A stretch of DNA of 14,142 nt from an uncultured Eubacteriales bacterium (GTDB taxonomy: Bacteria > Bacillota > Clostridia > UBA1381): the NCBI GenBank assembly GCA_900556575.1, contig USPO01000019.1, positions 1-14,142 on the forward strand. The letters run 5' to 3'. The notes beneath the pieces were generated by a model. It searched no databases. It saw only the letters and a program-made list of their open reading frames with translations, and had not been told where the DNA came from. The position numbers and the translations under genes are program-made. Shown piece after piece: positions 6,844 to 13,924 of this stretch. How positions within the stretch are numbered: the first letter of the stretch is position 1; every line of letters begins with the position of its first letter.

Positions 6844-8340
6844 ATGAGAGCAAGCGGAATATTAATGCATATTTCATCTTTGCCGTCAAAGTACGGCATA
6901 GGAACTATGGGTAAAACAGCGTACAATTTTGTGGATTTTTTGGCAGAGGCAAAGCAGACGTATTGGCAGATACTACCTATATGCCCGACAAGCTATGGTG
7001 ATTCACCGTATCAGTCATTCTCTACTCATGCCGGAAATCCGTATTTTATAGACCTTGAAATGCTCACTGATGACGGACTTCTTGAAAAAGAAGATTATGA
7101 GGATTTATACTGGGGCGATGATGATGTGGAAAAGGTTGATTATTCAAATCTTTATTACAGACGATTTGACGTTTTAAGAAAAGCATTTGAACGCTTTAAG
7201 GAAACCGATTTGACGGAATTTAATAATTTTCTTCAGGAAAATGAAAACTGGATTTCAAACTATGCAATGTTTATGACGGCAAAGGGGTTAAATGACGGAA
7301 AGTGCTGGCTTGAATGGGATGACGGTTTAAAAAAGCGTGATCCGCATACACTATGGATGTTCAAGAATGATAATGCGGATGAGGTTATGTTCTGGGAGTT
7401 TTTACAGTTTAAGTTTTTTGAACAGTGGTTTGAACTGAAAAAATACGCAAATTCAAAGGGAGTTCAGATTATAGGTGATATTCCGATTTATGTGGCTCTT
7501 GACAGTGCCGCTGTATGGGTATATCCGGATTTGTTTGATTTGGATGAAAATCTTGAACCGAAATCTGTAGCGGGATGTCCGCCGGATCCGTTCTCACCTA
7601 CAGGTCAGCTGTGGGGCAACCCTATATATAACTGGGCAAGACACAAGGAAACAGGATATGGCTGGGGGATTGATAGATTAAAGGCATCCTCGGAGATTTT
7701 TGATATGGTAAGAATAGACCATTTCAGAGGATTTGACAGTTTCTATTCTATTCCTTACGGTGATAAAACAGCACAGAACGGTGAATGGAGAGAAGGACCG
7801 GGAATTGAATTTTTCAGATTTATTTCAAGCCGTCTCGGAAATCTGCCGATTATAGCGGAGGATTTAGGTTTCTTGACTCCATCTGTTATTCAAATGCTTA
7901 ATGAATCGGGATTTCCGGGTATGAAAGTTCTTGAATTTGCATTTGATCCGGACAGTGAGAGCAGCTATCTGCCGTATAACTATGATAAAAATTGTGTTGT
8001 TTACATAGGTACACATGATAATGATACTATTTTGGGCTGGGAAAAATCAACTGATAAAAGAACTGTTGAATTTTGTAAAAAATATCTTGATATAAGTCCA
8101 AAGGCAAATAAAAGTGATTTTATTTGGAAGTTTATCAAGACCGCATTTGCAAGTGTGGGAAATACAGTTATTATTCAAATGCAGGATTATCTTGAATTGG
8201 GAAGCGAAGCAAGGATGAATATTCCGTCAGTCGGAACAGGAAACTGGCAGTGGAGAGCAAAATCCGAAAAAGTATTCACAAAAAAACTTGCGGAAAAGAT
8301 AGCCGAGATTACAAGAATTTACGGCAGATGTGAAAGATAA
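6844..8340 (+). CDS. malQ: 4-alpha-glucanotransferase (amylomaltase, GH77)
   Basis: A 498-residue cytoplasmic enzyme that cuts alpha-1,4-glucan bonds and transfers the released segment to another glucan or glucose, used in maltodextrin and glycogen turnover. The sequence shows the GH77 barrel from the N-terminal SGILMHISSLPS onward, SYGDSPYQSFS (50-60), the nucleophile D292 in RIDHFRGF, the acid/base E339 in IIAEDLGF, the third carboxylate D392 in THDNDT, and the C-terminal ARMNIPSVGTGNWQWR (456-471). The length matches the standard bacterial MalQ without the N-terminal extension of the enterobacterial enzyme. The start has GAGG 7 nt upstream. It stands alone, with its own promoter and terminator; no phosphorylase or maltose transporter is adjacent in this window. 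Confidence 0.96.
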   Translation: MRASGILMHISSLPSKYGIGTMGKTAYNFVDFLAEAKQTYWQILPICPTSYGDSPYQSFSTHAGNPYFIDLEMLTDDGLLEKEDYEDLYWGDDDVEKVDYSNLYYRRFDVLRKAFERFKETDLTEFNNFLQENENWISNYAMFMTAKGLNDGKCWLEWDDGLKKRDPHTLWMFKNDNADEVMFWEFLQFKFFEQWFELKKYANSKGVQIIGDIPIYVALDSAAVWVYPDLFDLDENLEPKSVAGCPPDPFSPTGQLWGNPIYNWARHKETGYGWGIDRLKASSEIFDMVRIDHFRGFDSFYSIPYGDKTAQNGEWREGPGIEFFRFISSRLGNLPIIAEDLGFLTPSVIQMLNESGFPGMKVLEFAFDPDSESSYLPYNYDKNCVVYIGTHDNDTILGWEKSTDKRTVEFCKKYLDISPKANKSDFIWKFIKTAFASVGNTVIIQMQDYLELGSEARMNIPSVGTGNWQWRAKSEKVFTKKLAEKIAEITRIYGRCER

Positions 8341-8357
8341 TTGAATTGATTTGCATG

Positions 8358-8391
8358 GCTGCCGCAGTATGAATTTTTTGCGGCAGCTTTT
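8358..8391 (+). terminator. Intrinsic terminator of malQ
   Basis: GCTGCCGCA (8358-8366) pairs perfectly with TGCGGCAGC (8379-8387) around a 12-nt loop and is followed by TTTTGT. It begins 18 nt after the malQ stop codon. Confidence 0.85.
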
Positions 8392-8454
8392 GTAAATGAA
8401 AGTACTTTTTAATAAAAGCTGATAAATTTTATTAATTTTATATTAATTTCTGCA

Positions 8455-8469
8455 ATGAAAGGTTTTCAT
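8455..8469. promoter_or_regulatory. Palindromic candidate operator at the clpE-like promoter
   Basis: ATGAAA-GGT-TTTCAT is a perfect 15-bp inverted repeat that covers the -35 region, and a third ATGAAA half-site follows at 8471-8476. Its position would suit a repressor. It does not match the CtsR heptad repeat (GGTCAAA-type) that usually controls clp genes in Firmicutes. Confidence 0.45.
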
Positions 8470-8491
8470 AATGAAAAATCTGTGCTATAAT
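8463..8491 (+). promoter_or_regulatory. Promoter for the clpE-like gene
   Basis: TTTTCA (8463-8468), a 17-bp spacer and TATAAT (8486-8491) with TGC extended -10. The weak -35 (four of six consensus bases) and the overlapping palindrome suggest regulated use. The leader would be about 58 nt. Confidence 0.65.
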
Positions 8492-8555
8492 AGATAAAAG
8501 TAACCGTTATGGAAGAATGGGTATAACTATATAGAAAGAAAGGGAAGCACACCTA

Positions 8556-10886
8556 ATGGAATTATGTTCAAGATGTAAGAAAAATCCTGCGGTAATGTTT
8601 GTGACAAAAATAGAAGCGGGTAAACAAACAAGAGAAGGTATTTGCCTTGAATGTGCCAAGGAGCTGAATATTGCGTCTCCGATAAATGACATGATGAAGC
8701 AGCTTGGAGTATCGGACGAGGATTTAAATAAATTAAACAGTCAGATGTCGGAGTTTATAGAAAGTATGGGCGATATGACGCCGGAAAACCTGAGCGAGGC
8801 AATGCAGGCAATAAGCGGCGGAGATGAAGATGAGGGCGGAGCAGCGACAGCTCCTCTGTCAAATATGTTCAGAGAAATGTTCGGTCCTATTAACGGCGGA
8901 AATGGTAATGCAGACGGCGGAAAGGACTCCGGCAGAGTAAACCGACAGCAGAGAGGGAAACGCGGTAAAAAGAGTATGCTCGACACTTACGGAACAAACC
9001 TTACGGCAAAAGCAGCTTTGGGTCAGGTAGACAGGGTTGTAAACCGTGACAAGGAAATTGAACGTGTCATGCAGATTTTAAACAGACGTCAGAAGAATAA
9101 TCCGGTTCTCCTGGGTGAGCCGGGTGTTGGTAAAACTGCGGTTGCGGAAGGACTTGCGTGCAGAATATTCGAAAAGAATGTTCCGCCGAAGCTTATGGAT
9201 TGTCAGCTGTATTTATTGGATTTCACAGCAATTGTGGCAGGAACTCAGTTCAGAGGTCAGTTTGAAGCACGTTTAAAGAGCATTTTAAGTGAAGCTGCCG
9301 AGATGAAAAATGTTATATTGGTAATAGATGAAATTCATAATATTGTTGCCGCCGGTGATGCCGAAGGAGCGATGAGTGCGGCAAATATATTAAAACCGGC
9401 ACTTGCAAGAGGGGAAATTCAGATAATCGGTGCAACTACACTTTCCGAGTACAGAAAACACATTGAAAAGGACAGTGCTTTGGAAAGACGTTTCCAGCCG
9501 GTTCTTATTGATGAGCCTTCAATTGAAGAAAGCATAGAAATACTTAAAGGGATAAAGGATTATTACAGCGATTATCATCATGTAAAGATAAGTGACAGCG
9601 TAATAGAGGAGGCTGTAAGGCTTTCAGAACGTTATATTACGGACAGATTTTTACCTGATAAGGCTATTGATGTAATAGACGAGGCAGGTTCAAGAGTTAA
9701 TCTCAGAAATACCGCTCTCTATGAACTGGCACAGCTTAAAAAAAGGGCATCTAAAATAGATGCGGATATCGAGCAGGCTGAAAAGGATATGGATTATGAA
9801 AAGTCAGCCGGCTTAAAAACCGAGAAGTTTACCTTGGGTTCAAGAATTGCGGCTGCACAGCTTGAGGCGGATAAGGCAGAGATTACTTATGATGATATAG
9901 CGGCGGTTATTGAAGGCTGGACAAAAATACCGGTTCATCGATTGACAGAGGCGGAATCGTCAACCTTGTTAGACCTTGAAGAAAGACTTCATGAAAGAGT
10001 CATAGGTCAAAATGATGCGGTAGAGGCTGTTTCAAGAGCAATCAGAAGAGGCAGAGCGGATATAACAAGCAGAAAACGTCCGGTTTCATTTATATTTGCA
10101 GGTCCTACCGGAGTGGGTAAGACGGAGCTTGTTAAAACCATTGCATATACAATGTTCGGCAGCGAAGAAGCTTTGATAAGAATAGATATGTCCGAATACA
10201 TGGAGAGTCATTCGGTTTCAAAGCTTATAGGTTCACCTCCGGGATATGTAGGTTATGATGATGCCGGTCAGCTTACCGAAAAAGTTCGCCGCCGTCCGTA
10301 TTCGGTGATTTTATTGGACGAGGTGGAAAAGGCACATCCGGATGTGTTTAATCTATTCCTTCAGATTTTAGATGATGGAAGAGTTGCAGACAGCCATGGA
10401 AAGATTGTAAACTTTGAAAATACAATTATTATAATGACGACAAATGCCGGCTCAAATGTTAAACGTAGCTTATCGGGCTTTATGGCTACAGATGAGGTAA
10501 GAGTAGAGGATAATGTTGAGAGAAGCTTAAAGTCATTCTTCCGTCCGGAATTTCTTAACAGAGTTGATGAAATAATAGTATTCAAACCGCTTAAGAAAGA
10601 AGAGTTGAGACAGATTATAGACCTCATGATGAAGGATATAAGAGAAAAGCTTGCCGAAAAGGGAGCATCGCTTGTTATTACCGACGAAGCAAAGGAAGTT
10701 ATCCTTGAGGACGGATATAATGCACAGTACGGTGCAAGACCGTTAAGACGTGCAATTCAGCGTCAGCTTGAAGATGAACTTGCGCAGCTTTCATTAAGAA
10801 ACGGAATAGAAAAGAATTCTGTAATAACTGCCGATAAGGGTGAAAACGGAAAAATCAGCCTTACGATTGTATCAAAAGCGGAATAA
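8556..10886 (+). CDS. clpE: ClpE-like AAA+ unfoldase with N-terminal zinc finger
   Basis: A 776-residue Hsp100 ATPase that should unfold substrate proteins and feed them to the ClpP peptidase in the cytoplasm. The N-terminus has a four-cysteine zinc motif (C4-x2-C7 ... C30-x2-C33) as in ClpE and McsA, in place of the double Clp_N repeat of ClpC. A polar linker of about 105 residues (35-140), part Gly/Asp-rich and ending in a basic stretch, leads to AAA+ domain 1: Walker A GEPGVGKT 187-194, pore loop with F232, Walker B ending D258-E259, arginine finger near R311/R312. A short middle domain (about 388-440) has a UVR-like helix pair. Domain 2 has Walker A GPTGVGKT 516-523, Walker B ILLDE 585-589, pore Y564, arginine finger R669 and sensor 2 GARPLRR 726-732. 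The ClpP-docking loop reads SGF at 640-642, where VGF, LGF or IGF is usual. No ctsR, mcsA or mcsB is adjacent. Could also be filed as ClpC. Confidence 0.92.
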   Translation: MELCSRCKKNPAVMFVTKIEAGKQTREGICLECAKELNIASPINDMMKQLGVSDEDLNKLNSQMSEFIESMGDMTPENLSEAMQAISGGDEDEGGAATAPLSNMFREMFGPINGGNGNADGGKDSGRVNRQQRGKRGKKSMLDTYGTNLTAKAALGQVDRVVNRDKEIERVMQILNRRQKNNPVLLGEPGVGKTAVAEGLACRIFEKNVPPKLMDCQLYLLDFTAIVAGTQFRGQFEARLKSILSEAAEMKNVILVIDEIHNIVAAGDAEGAMSAANILKPALARGEIQIIGATTLSEYRKHIEKDSALERRFQPVLIDEPSIEESIEILKGIKDYYSDYHHVKISDSVIEEAVRLSERYITDRFLPDKAIDVIDEAGSRVNLRNTALYELAQLKKRASKIDADIEQAEKDMDYEKSAGLKTEKFTLGSRIAAAQLEADKAEITYDDIAAVIEGWTKIPVHRLTEAESSTLLDLEERLHERVIGQNDAVEAVSRAIRRGRADITSRKRPVSFIFAGPTGVGKTELVKTIAYTMFGSEEALIRIDMSEYMESHSVSKLIGSPPGYVGYDDAGQLTEKVRRRPYSVILLDEVEKAHPDVFNLFLQILDDGRVADSHGKIVNFENTIIIMTTNAGSNVKRSLSGFMATDEVRVEDNVERSLKSFFRPEFLNRVDEIIVFKPLKKEELRQIIDLMMKDIREKLAEKGASLVITDEAKEVILEDGYNAQYGARPLRRAIQRQLEDELAQLSLRNGIEKNSVITADKGENGKISLTIVSKAE

Positions 10887-10897
10887 TTGAATAAATC

Positions 10898-10936
10898 AAA
10901 CAGCTGATGAGATAAAAACTTGTTAGCTGTTTTTTG
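10898..10936 (+). terminator. Intrinsic terminator of the clpE-like gene
   Basis: AAACAGCT (10898-10905) pairs perfectly with AGCTGTTT (10925-10932) around a 19-nt loop, and the run of T continues to 10935. It starts 12 nt after the stop codon. Confidence 0.75.
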
Positions 10937-10969
10937 TATATATTTTTTTGTAACAATTCTGTAAAATGA

Positions 10970-10998
10970 TTGACAAAAAAGATATTTCGTGCTATACT
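10970..10998 (+). promoter_or_regulatory. SigA-type promoter for the DeoR-family regulator
   Basis: A consensus TTGACA (10970-10975), a 17-bp spacer and TATACT (10993-10998) with TGC extended -10. Transcription should start near 11005. That leaves a leader of about 36 nt before the ATG at 11041 and under 10 nt before the alternative TTG at 11014. Confidence 0.8.
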
Positions 10999-11040
10999 AA
11001 AATAGAATAAAATTTGCAGAAGGGATGGATTACCATAGCT

Positions 11041-11808
11041 ATGCTTGCTGTTGAACGCAGAACAGAAATTGAAAAGCTTATAAATGAAAGAAAACGTGTC
11101 TTGGTGCCGGAATTGGCAAAGCTTTTTGATGTTACAACAGAAACTATCCGTGCCGACCTATTAAAGCTTGAAAAGCAAGGTGTACTCGTACGTACATACG
11201 GAGGGGCAACGCTTGCCGGAAACAGCGGAACAGAGCTTGGATTTTCTGAACGTGATACCGTAAATTATGAAGGAAAGCAAAGAATAGGTCATAAAGCGGC
11301 GGAACTTATAAGAAACGGAGATACAATTTTTCTTGATGCCAGCACTTCAGCGCTGCATCTTGCAAGATGCATTAAGGGAAAAAGCTCATTGACCGTAATT
11401 ACAAACTCAAACAGAATAGTTACAGAACTCGGAAGCTGTGAACATATTAATGTAATATCGACAGGAGGAGAGCTTAATCACAGAAATATGTCGTATTCGG
11501 GACGATGTGCCGAAAAAAATATCAGAGAAAATTATTTTGCCAATAAATTCTTTTTCTCGTGCAAAGGTGTAACACTCACGAGAGGGCTTGTAGACTCGCT
11601 TGAGGCGGAAGCAGAAATCAAAAAAGCAATGATGGCAAACAGTGAATTAAATATTTTCCTATGTGACCAAAATAAGCTCGGAAAGCTTGGAGTAAACAGA
11701 ATTGCACCGATAACCGATGTAGATTATGTAATAAGTGATATTCAGCTTGATGAAGAGTGGTCAAAAGAGCTGATGAAGAGTGATATAAGAATCATAACCG
11801 CCGATTGA
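11041..11808 (+). CDS. DeoR-family transcriptional repressor
   Basis: A 255-residue regulator that should repress a sugar-use gene set until a phosphorylated sugar binds. The N-terminal helix-turn-helix is typical: MLAVERRTEIEKLI at 1-14, then LVPELAKLFDVTTETIRADL (21-40) and VRTYGGATL (50-58). The C-terminal DeoRC domain (about 75-232) has the NagB/RpiA-like fold signs: FLDASTS (97-103), VITNS (119-123), STGGELN (140-146) and LCDQNKLG (207-214), where most family members have D-x-S/T-K. The reading frame extends back to a TTG at 11014, but the family N-terminus begins at the ATG at 11041 and the promoter leaves almost no leader for the TTG. The best ribosome-binding site, AAGGGATGG, is 12-15 nt from this ATG, longer than usual. 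No sugar kinase or transporter is next to it, so its target lies elsewhere or it acts on its own promoter. Confidence 0.9.
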   Translation: MLAVERRTEIEKLINERKRVLVPELAKLFDVTTETIRADLLKLEKQGVLVRTYGGATLAGNSGTELGFSERDTVNYEGKQRIGHKAAELIRNGDTIFLDASTSALHLARCIKGKSSLTVITNSNRIVTELGSCEHINVISTGGELNHRNMSYSGRCAEKNIRENYFANKFFFSCKGVTLTRGLVDSLEAEAEIKKAMMANSELNIFLCDQNKLGKLGVNRIAPITDVDYVISDIQLDEEWSKELMKSDIRIITAD

Positions 11809-11893
11809 GAAAAATGCTCGTTGCATCCTGCCTTCTATCAAGGCTCGAAGTATGGTAAGTTCGGAAAGAAATCTTTGTTTGGCTTGAAAGATG

Positions 11894-11943
11894 TCATAAA
11901 TTCCTTTGTTTTTCTTGGATTTTATGAATATAATCTTTTTTTT
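11894..11943 (+). terminator. Candidate terminator after the DeoR-family gene
   Basis: TCATAAATTCC (11894-11904) and GGATTTTATGA (11917-11927) pair with one mismatch around a 12-nt loop, and a run of eight T follows at 11936-11943. The stem is AT-rich, and the T run begins 8 nt late, so it may be weak. It lies 85 nt after the stop; the rest of 11809-11893 holds only a short GCCTT/AAGGC hairpin at 11830-11844 and no gene. Confidence 0.45.
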
Positions 11944-12014
11944 AAACGAATTTATCTGATTTTTATATAGCAATTTTACTAAAAAAAGGGTAAAATTATA
12001 GTATGAAAATTTAT

Positions 12015-12036
12015 ATGCATAGGGATAGCTATGCAT
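12015..12036 (+). repeat. Perfect inverted repeat in the leader of a secreted-protein gene
   Basis: ATGCATAG (12015-12022) and CTATGCAT (12029-12036) flank GGATAG. It lies 43 nt before the start codon at 12080 and just downstream of a weak possible promoter (TTTACT 11975-11980, 16-bp spacer, TATAGT 11997-12002). It may be an operator or a 5' stabilising stem-loop in the mRNA. Confidence 0.5.
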
Positions 12037-12079
12037 TGTTTGAAATATAAATGTTCTATATTGGAAAGGGAGAGAAACC

Positions 12080-12862
12080 ATGAACAAAAAGAAACTTATT
12101 TCATTATTGGCTGTAGGAGCAATTGCAATCCAGTCAGCTGCTATGCCGATTTTGGCAAATGCGGAGGCAAGTGCTACATATATCACTAATTCGGATTTTA
12201 AGGATTGTGCCGTAGGCGGTGCTGTAGGTGATGGATATTATGGCTTGGGAATTATTATGGACGGTTCACCGTGGCTTTGTAAGGGTTCGGCAAGTGTACA
12301 TTATCAGACATATATGCATGATGATACAAGAAATGTGAATTATTGCAATATGTATTCAAACTCAGATAAGTCTGGTTCAGGTGACGGTGCCGGTTCTATG
12401 TACATGTATCAGAGAGATACAACACAGAATTTTGAGCAGTCATACGGTTACTGCCAGTTTGATATAAGAATGCATCAGGGTACGGTACAGCTTATGTACG
12501 GTTCATTTACAGATGCAACATCATCAACAAACTATCTTGCAAATACTATAGGATTTACAACAGATTCAATTACAGCATATGACGGTGCCGGCGGAAAGAC
12601 GGTTGCTTCAATAAAGCCTGATACGTGGTATACCGTTAAGATTATGATTAATAATAAGCTTCAGGAAACAAGCATTTCGGTAGCGGATATGTCGGGTAAA
12701 ATAATAGGTGAACTTGATGAGGCTGCATATCAGCAGAGTCAGTGTACAGAAGTAAGAACATGGTGCTTCGGCTATGTAAGAGGAAATACATACGATTATG
12801 ACCTTACAAATGTAACTATTGCCAAGTCAACAGATGCAAAAAATCCGTATTCAGTAAAATAA
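12080..12862 (+). CDS. Small secreted protein, probable lectin-like beta-sandwich domain
   Basis: A 260-residue exported protein whose exact role I do not recognise. Residues 1-28 form a clear signal peptide (MNKKK, a hydrophobic core, then ILANA with a likely cut after 28). The mature part has six cysteines (43, 67, 89, 125, 222, 229), enough for three disulfides, which is uncommon for a Clostridia protein. The stretch from about 120 to 248 alternates short aromatic strands; CQFDIRMHQGTVQLMYGS, KPDTWYTVKIMINN (179-192), GKIIGELDE and the closing YDYDLTNVTIAK (237-248) are typical of concanavalin A-like/LamG-type sandwiches found attached to clostridial polysaccharide lyases. No catalytic motif is seen, so carbohydrate binding is inference. 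GGGAG lies 7 nt before the ATG. The leader is long and holds a stem-loop, and a strong terminator follows: a single-gene unit next to an AraC-type regulator. Confidence 0.8.
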   Translation: MNKKKLISLLAVGAIAIQSAAMPILANAEASATYITNSDFKDCAVGGAVGDGYYGLGIIMDGSPWLCKGSASVHYQTYMHDDTRNVNYCNMYSNSDKSGSGDGAGSMYMYQRDTTQNFEQSYGYCQFDIRMHQGTVQLMYGSFTDATSSTNYLANTIGFTTDSITAYDGAGGKTVASIKPDTWYTVKIMINNKLQETSISVADMSGKIIGELDEAAYQQSQCTEVRTWCFGYVRGNTYDYDLTNVTIAKSTDAKNPYSVK

Positions 12863-12874
12863 TTTGCTATTAAT

Positions 12875-12914
12875 ACAAACAAGAGTTGCCGTAAAATCGG
12901 CAATTTTTGTTTGT
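12875..12914 (+). terminator. Intrinsic terminator of the small secreted-protein gene
   Basis: An inner stem TTGCCG/CGGCAA (12886-12891 and 12898-12903) sits within an outer 8-bp stem ACAAACAA/TTGTTTGT (12875-12882 and 12907-12914), split by a 3-by-3 internal loop. The inner stem is followed by TTTTTG. It starts 12 nt after the stop codon. Confidence 0.85.
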
Positions 12915-13024
12915 AAATGTCAAAAAATATATAAGAAACAAGATAAAAAAGGTGTTAGATACAGCATATATCGTAATATATTAAAGATTTGTGAAAAAAA
13001 ATACGAATTTCCATAAATTTTTAC

Positions 13025-13053
13025 TTGAAATTATATAGAAAAACAGTTATAAT
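13025..13053 (+). promoter_or_regulatory. SigA-type promoter for the AraC-family regulator
   Basis: TTGAAA (13025-13030), a 17-bp spacer and TATAAT (13048-13053). A second TATAAT lies at 13059-13064. The leader to the ATG at 13136 would be about 75 nt and holds a stem-loop. Confidence 0.75.
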
Positions 13054-13059
13054 ATAAAT

Positions 13060-13106
13060 ATAATGCAGATAAAATACGGTTTTTTTATCATTTTATTATG
13101 CATTAT
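13060..13106 (+). repeat. Two-part inverted repeat in the leader of the AraC-family gene
   Basis: The outer arms ATAATGCA (13060-13067) and TGCATTAT (13099-13106) and the inner arms GATAAAA (13068-13074) and TTTTATC (13083-13089) pair perfectly, with a 9-nt bulge on the 3' side. The transcribed leader would fold into one long AT-rich stem-loop about 30 nt before the start codon, or the DNA could act as an operator just downstream of the promoter. Confidence 0.5.
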
Positions 13107-13135
13107 GAATTTATGCGAAAGGGAAGATATAAAAT

Positions 13136-13861
13136 ATGCCTGCAGCACCTAGTGAGGCTGTAAAGAACAGGGTTAGGAAATTTATTTCCGATACATCTGA
13201 ACTTGCCGAAATATACAATTTAATAGAAAAGGGAAATCCGGCAAGAGTCTTTGAGGAGCTGAACGCTTTTTTTAACTTGCCGAGTTTGAATGATTTAACA
13301 TATGAAGAGCTGCATTTCATGTATGTAACATTATATATTGAAGTGATTTCAAGATGCAAGGAGAAAATTAATACAGAGCGCTTGAAAATGATAGCGGAAA
13401 TGGCTGTTTCATCGGATTTGGATTTTATGAAAAAAACAATATCAGAGGAAGCATCAGCTGTTGCATCTGAAAATTTACCGGAAATAAGCGGTGGTTACAG
13501 TGCTTTGATAAAGGAAACCTTACATATCATAAATAATAATATTAGCAATGAAAGTCTATCTTTAAGATGGATTGCGGGGAATATTATTTATACGAATGTT
13601 GATTACTTGGGAAAAACCTTTAAGAAGGAGACCGGGACAAACTTTTCGTATTATGTTATGGAAAAACGAATGGAATATGCAAAGCAGCTTTTTGATATGG
13701 GCAATATAGATAAAGTATACGAGATTGCCGAAAAAGTAGGATATGGCTCAAATTCACAGTATTTTAGTCAGGTATTTAAGAAATATACAGGTATTTCACC
13801 GATGGAATATAGAGAAAGAGCTAAAGCTAATAAAAAGGCTGCCGAAGAGGCAGAAGGGTAA
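13136..13861 (+). CDS. AraC-family regulator, YesN-like DNA-binding domain without a receiver domain
   Basis: A 241-residue regulator with a C-terminal AraC double helix-turn-helix (about 130-230): first helix-turn-helix LSLRWIAGNIIYTNVDYLGK (141-160), second KVYEIAEKVGYGSNSQYFSQ (193-212) and the family end FKKYTGISPMEYRE (214-227). This type is usually fused behind a two-component receiver (YesN). Here the first 125 residues show no aspartate-bearing receiver pattern and instead look like an all-helical domain I do not recognise, perhaps the linker part of YesN proteins. An in-frame TAA lies directly before the ATG, so the protein is not simply mis-started. A GGGA ribosome-binding site lies about 11 nt upstream. 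The C-terminus is a short charged tail (KANKKAAEEAEG). It lies between two genes for secreted proteins and is the best local candidate for their regulator; this is inference. Confidence 0.85.
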   Translation: MPAAPSEAVKNRVRKFISDTSELAEIYNLIEKGNPARVFEELNAFFNLPSLNDLTYEELHFMYVTLYIEVISRCKEKINTERLKMIAEMAVSSDLDFMKKTISEEASAVASENLPEISGGYSALIKETLHIINNNISNESLSLRWIAGNIIYTNVDYLGKTFKKETGTNFSYYVMEKRMEYAKQLFDMGNIDKVYEIAEKVGYGSNSQYFSQVFKKYTGISPMEYRERAKANKKAAEEAEG

Positions 13862-13875
13862 AATGTAGTTAATTG

Positions 13876-13898
13876 AAATTGCCAAAGCAATTTTTATT
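13876..13898 (+). terminator. Hairpin with T tract between the AraC-family gene and the next secreted gene
   Basis: AAATTGC (13876-13882) pairs with GCAATTT (13887-13893) around CAAA and leads into TTATTAT. It looks like a weak intrinsic terminator 15 nt after the stop. Only 26 nt separate it from the next start codon, so it may act as an attenuator in a two-gene unit or overlap a promoter (TTGAAA at 13873-13878, TATATA at 13898-13903, 19-bp spacer). Confidence 0.5.
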
Positions 13899-13924
13899 AT
13901 ATAAACTTTTATGGAGGGATAAAA

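Noticed and set aside
8741..8986. An 81-codon minus-strand frame inside the 5' part of the clpE-like gene
   Set aside because: Proline/serine-rich composition is the antisense image of the Gly/Asp-rich linker; no independent support.
11814..11861. A 15-codon frame starting ATGCTCGTTGCA just after the DeoR-family stop
   Set aside because: No ribosome-binding site and no family likeness; too short to support.
11761..12186. A 141-codon open frame on the minus strand across the gap after the DeoR-family gene
   Set aside because: It has no ribosome-binding site, overlaps the signal-peptide region of the secreted-protein gene in antisense, and its lysine- and phenylalanine-rich middle simply reflects AT-rich DNA.
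12863..13135. Possible riboswitch or small RNA in the gap before the AraC-family gene
   Set aside because: The gap is explained by a terminator, a promoter and one AT-rich stem-loop; no known riboswitch core motif is visible.
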